Shown here piece by piece: positions 61,919 to 64,000 of a stretch of 64,000 bases of DNA. The DNA is taken from NCBI GenBank assembly GCA_008360975.2, contig CM039210.1, forward strand, positions 5,520,293 through 5,584,292. Direction: 5' to 3'. The notes below the pieces were generated by a model. It worked only from the letters and a program-made list of their open reading frames with translations. It searched no databases and was not told the DNA's origin. Position numbers and translations under genes: made by a program. Position 1 is the first letter of the stretch; each line of letters starts with the position of its first letter. Origin of the DNA: Lichenostomus cassidix. Lineage: Eukaryota; Chordata; Aves; Passeriformes; Meliphagidae.

Positions 61919-62398
61919 CTTTTATATATTCTCTGTATTCTTAGCATATATAGTTGTCATTTTTTAGCCTGGTATTGTAGCTTAGTTCCGGTATTCTGCT
62001 AGGCAGGAAGACCAAACATCCTAAAGGCCTCTAAGTTGGAGGCCAGAAGCCCCTATGCTGTCTAGGTTCTCTATAGAAACCAAGGTTTCAACCAAGGCTG
62101 TCCCAGCTCTCTGGGGCATATTTTGTAAACAGGGTTCAAGCCTCATCTGAGGAGGAGAGACTTTTAAATAAGGGGACATTACTTCATTTATTAAGCTTCT
62201 TATTGGGAAATCCTTGTCAGATTTGCTAATTTGCAAGGTCTATAAAACTTGTGTATGCGTTAAATGGGGTCTGCATTCCATTGTTTTGCACGTTGATGAG
62301 TTGTGCATGATAGGATCCTATTATATACTGAGGTAAAACCCTTTTATCTCTTTAACTGTCTCTGATTCATAATTCTAGGACCAGAGAAAAAAGCATCA
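61919..62398 (+). mobile_element. ERV-Z 3' LTR, remainder
   Basis: It continues from 54774 and ends AAAAAGCATCA, the inverse of the TGATGC start. CTATAAAACTTG (about 62240) is a TATA box and GGATCCTATTATA (about 62320) lies in the R region. Blocks around ATTACTTCATTTATTAAGC are shared with the TGATGCC solo LTRs at 1839 and 6821. Confidence 0.75.
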
Positions 62399-62534
62399 AT
62401 TTGACGGATGGAGCCTTTATTCTTGGTTCAACTCCTTGCTGAGATCTTTGGAACTCATGGGATGGGGAAGGTGGTTGGTGAACATTGGGCTTATGTTATT
62501 GTGTGGCTTGGCGGTAGTGCAGTGAATGATTAAT

Positions 62535-62799
62535 TGTCGCTGTTGAGCCGCTAGCAGAGAAAAAGACCTGGATTCTCAGCGTGGCAAGAAAAAAGAGAGC
62601 TTTATTGTTTTGATTCCAACTTATATAGACTTTTCAGAGGTCACCCAGATTGGTCAGTCAGAAACCTCCCCCTGGGCCTGATTGGCCAGGCCTGAACTGT
62701 CCAAATCTCGAGACACTGTTTTTAATAACATCCAAACTTTATTTTTGTTTATAAAACACAGGAGAAAAATTCTCATGGGAAAGACCTGTGCTAGCCACA
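62535..62799 (-). mobile_element. Solo K-LTR, diverged copy
   Basis: 265 bp, TGTCGCTG...CTAGCCACA in plus orientation, flanked by ATTAAT on both sides (62529-62534, 62800-62805). It is clearly older than the LTRs of B and C (for example GAGCCGCTAGC and several small indels). Confidence 0.92.
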
Positions 62800-62929
62800 A
62801 TTAATCACTAACTCTCTTCAGCTTCATCTCTTCTTTCACACCCTGTTCAGTATGTACAGATCACCACCCTAGAAGATGAGCTTTACAGGAATGAGATTCA
62901 ACTGACTGAGCCACAGGGTGGTGTGAGAG

Positions 62930-63494
62930 ATTGAAAACCTGAAAGTGTTAATGCCTCAAACACTCAGCAGAAGAGAAAAGCAATGTTACCATGCCAATGA
63001 GACACGGTGTGGTTAGAAAAGAGGGTCTTGCAAAGGCAGAAGAACACTTTTCTGGGACCAACTTCCTTATCTTGTGAAACTATATCTAAAAGCAAGTTTG
63101 AGACAGCATTGCACTTGCATCTGATGGGGGGAGGATAGTTGAAGCCACAATACTCTGGGATCCCCTTCTGGAAAGTTTGAGAATAGCAAATGTACATGCG
63201 CAAGGACTAGGCTATAAATAGTGCAACTGAGAGGGGCTGTGTGTGCATCCACCATCCGTGCACCCACCATCTGGAGGAACCCTGGGTGGTGATCCGAATC
63301 TTTTACTCTACCTTTTTTTTTTTTTTAATCTTTCCTTCTTCTTTTCTTCCTCTCCTTAAAAGTTTAAATCACTGCTGCCATAGGCTGTTCAACCGATCAT
63401 AAGGTTTAAATTGTTGCTGCCATAAATGAAACTTTCTAATTGGTCTTTTGGCATTGTTTCACCTTAATTTAGCCCAAGGGTATCCCGAACGTCA
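62930..63494 (+). mobile_element. LTR-like sequence
   Basis: GCTATAAATAG (about 63211) looks like a TATA box, and a T run (63311-63327) and a CCATAAATGAAAC block (about 63420) follow. The edges are not firm and there is no second copy in the window. Confidence 0.35.
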
Positions 63495-63657
63495 GCTAGC
63501 TTAGAGTAAGCAGTCCAAGACTGCCCTCTAGGGACCCGACATTTTGCAGCTATCGCAGAGCAAGCAGCCTAGTGCTGAAAATGATACAAAGTTTAAAATT
63601 TTTTTGTATAACTCGAGTCAGGGGTTTTGTTCATCTTTGCTGAGGGGGAAAGGAACT

Positions 63658-64000
63658 GAAGTTTCTTTTCAAAGGACTGTATCACCACTCGAGGCCTGAT
63701 GAGCTGAACATCTCAACAGACTGGAAGTAGCACAGAAGATAAAGATAGCGACCATTAATGAGCATGAGCATCAACTCCAAACCACCTGGCATGGTCAGAG
63801 ACACCTGGTCTGGGAAAAGACAGATAAGAGAACAAAGAATGAGAACCTAATTAGCATTGAAGGCAAAGGGATTAACAACCAATAGGAAACCAAATACTAA
63901 GAACTGTGTAACTTGGGACCAATGAACATTGAACCAATTTATTTCTCTGGGTTTTGACTGTATAAGTATGTGAAAAATCTAATAAAGAATTATGTGTGAT
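63658..64000 (+). mobile_element. LTR, 5' part, cut by window end
   Basis: A purine tract (GAGGGGGAAAGGAAC, 63643-63657) precedes TGAAGTTTC. GACTGTATAAGTATG (about 63955) and CTAATAAAG (about 63980) are TATA and polyadenylation candidates. This fits the U3 part of a 3' LTR. What lies between it and the preceding LTR-like stretch (63495-63642) is too short to hold an ERV and shows no coding sequence. Confidence 0.5.

Overview
The window is vertebrate, almost certainly avian, repeat DNA. It holds a CR1 LINE (the dominant bird/reptile LINE), ERVL-like, gammaretrovirus-like and beta/alpharetrovirus-like endogenous retroviruses (ERVs), and no host protein-coding gene that I recognise. An ERV pile-up this dense, with several very young copies, fits a bird W chromosome or other poorly recombining heterochromatin; that placement is inference. 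Names used below: ERV-Y, ERV-L, ERV-G, ERV-Z and ERV-O are older elements; proviruses A, B and C are young; 'K-LTR' is the roughly 262-bp LTR of B and C.

Layout. 1-568: K-LTR piece and the 3' end of an ERV. 806-1392: solo LTR of the ERV-G family. 1393-4906: ERV-Y, a betaretrovirus-like gag/dUTPase/protease remnant cut off at the start of pol. 4907-8669: stacked solo LTRs. 7767-17500: ERV-G, a gammaretrovirus-like element with LTR, gag, pro, pol and env, all with stops or frameshifts, whose 3' end runs into a CR1 element (17505-19745, minus). 19750-20880: ERVL-like RNase H and integrase. 20937-23975: LTR pieces and a possible env remnant.

24320-62398 is a nested set. ERV-Z (plus, gammaretrovirus-like, the oldest) is split by ERV-O (25353-48470, minus). 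ERV-O is itself split by provirus A (27069-34882, plus, duplicated site GTCTAG), provirus B (35469-42647, minus, duplicated site CGGGGA) and a solo LTR (45213-45814). The 3' half of ERV-Z is further hit by three solo LTRs, and its 3' LTR is split by provirus C (54775-61913, plus, duplicated site AATAC). The reading frames on either side of these insertions join up, so the order of events can be read directly.

B and C are env-less class II proviruses with LTR, a tRNA-Trp-like primer site, gag, dUTPase/protease, pol and LTR. B has open gag, pro and pol frames, and its LTRs differ at only 2 of 262 positions. C differs at 3 of 263 and has gag frameshifts and changed reverse transcriptase active-site residues. 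Both carry two tandem hairpins between pol and the polypurine tract, which could act as an RNA export element. Provirus A is equally young (2 of 391) but has lost capsid, nucleocapsid, protease and the start of reverse transcriptase. About 2.4 kb of AT-rich, repeat-bearing sequence that I cannot assign to a retrovirus lies in their place. A also carries a Cys-rich ORF between pol and env, with a counterpart at the same place in the distantly related ERV-G. Past 62398 come one more K-LTR and two LTR-like stretches up to the window end.
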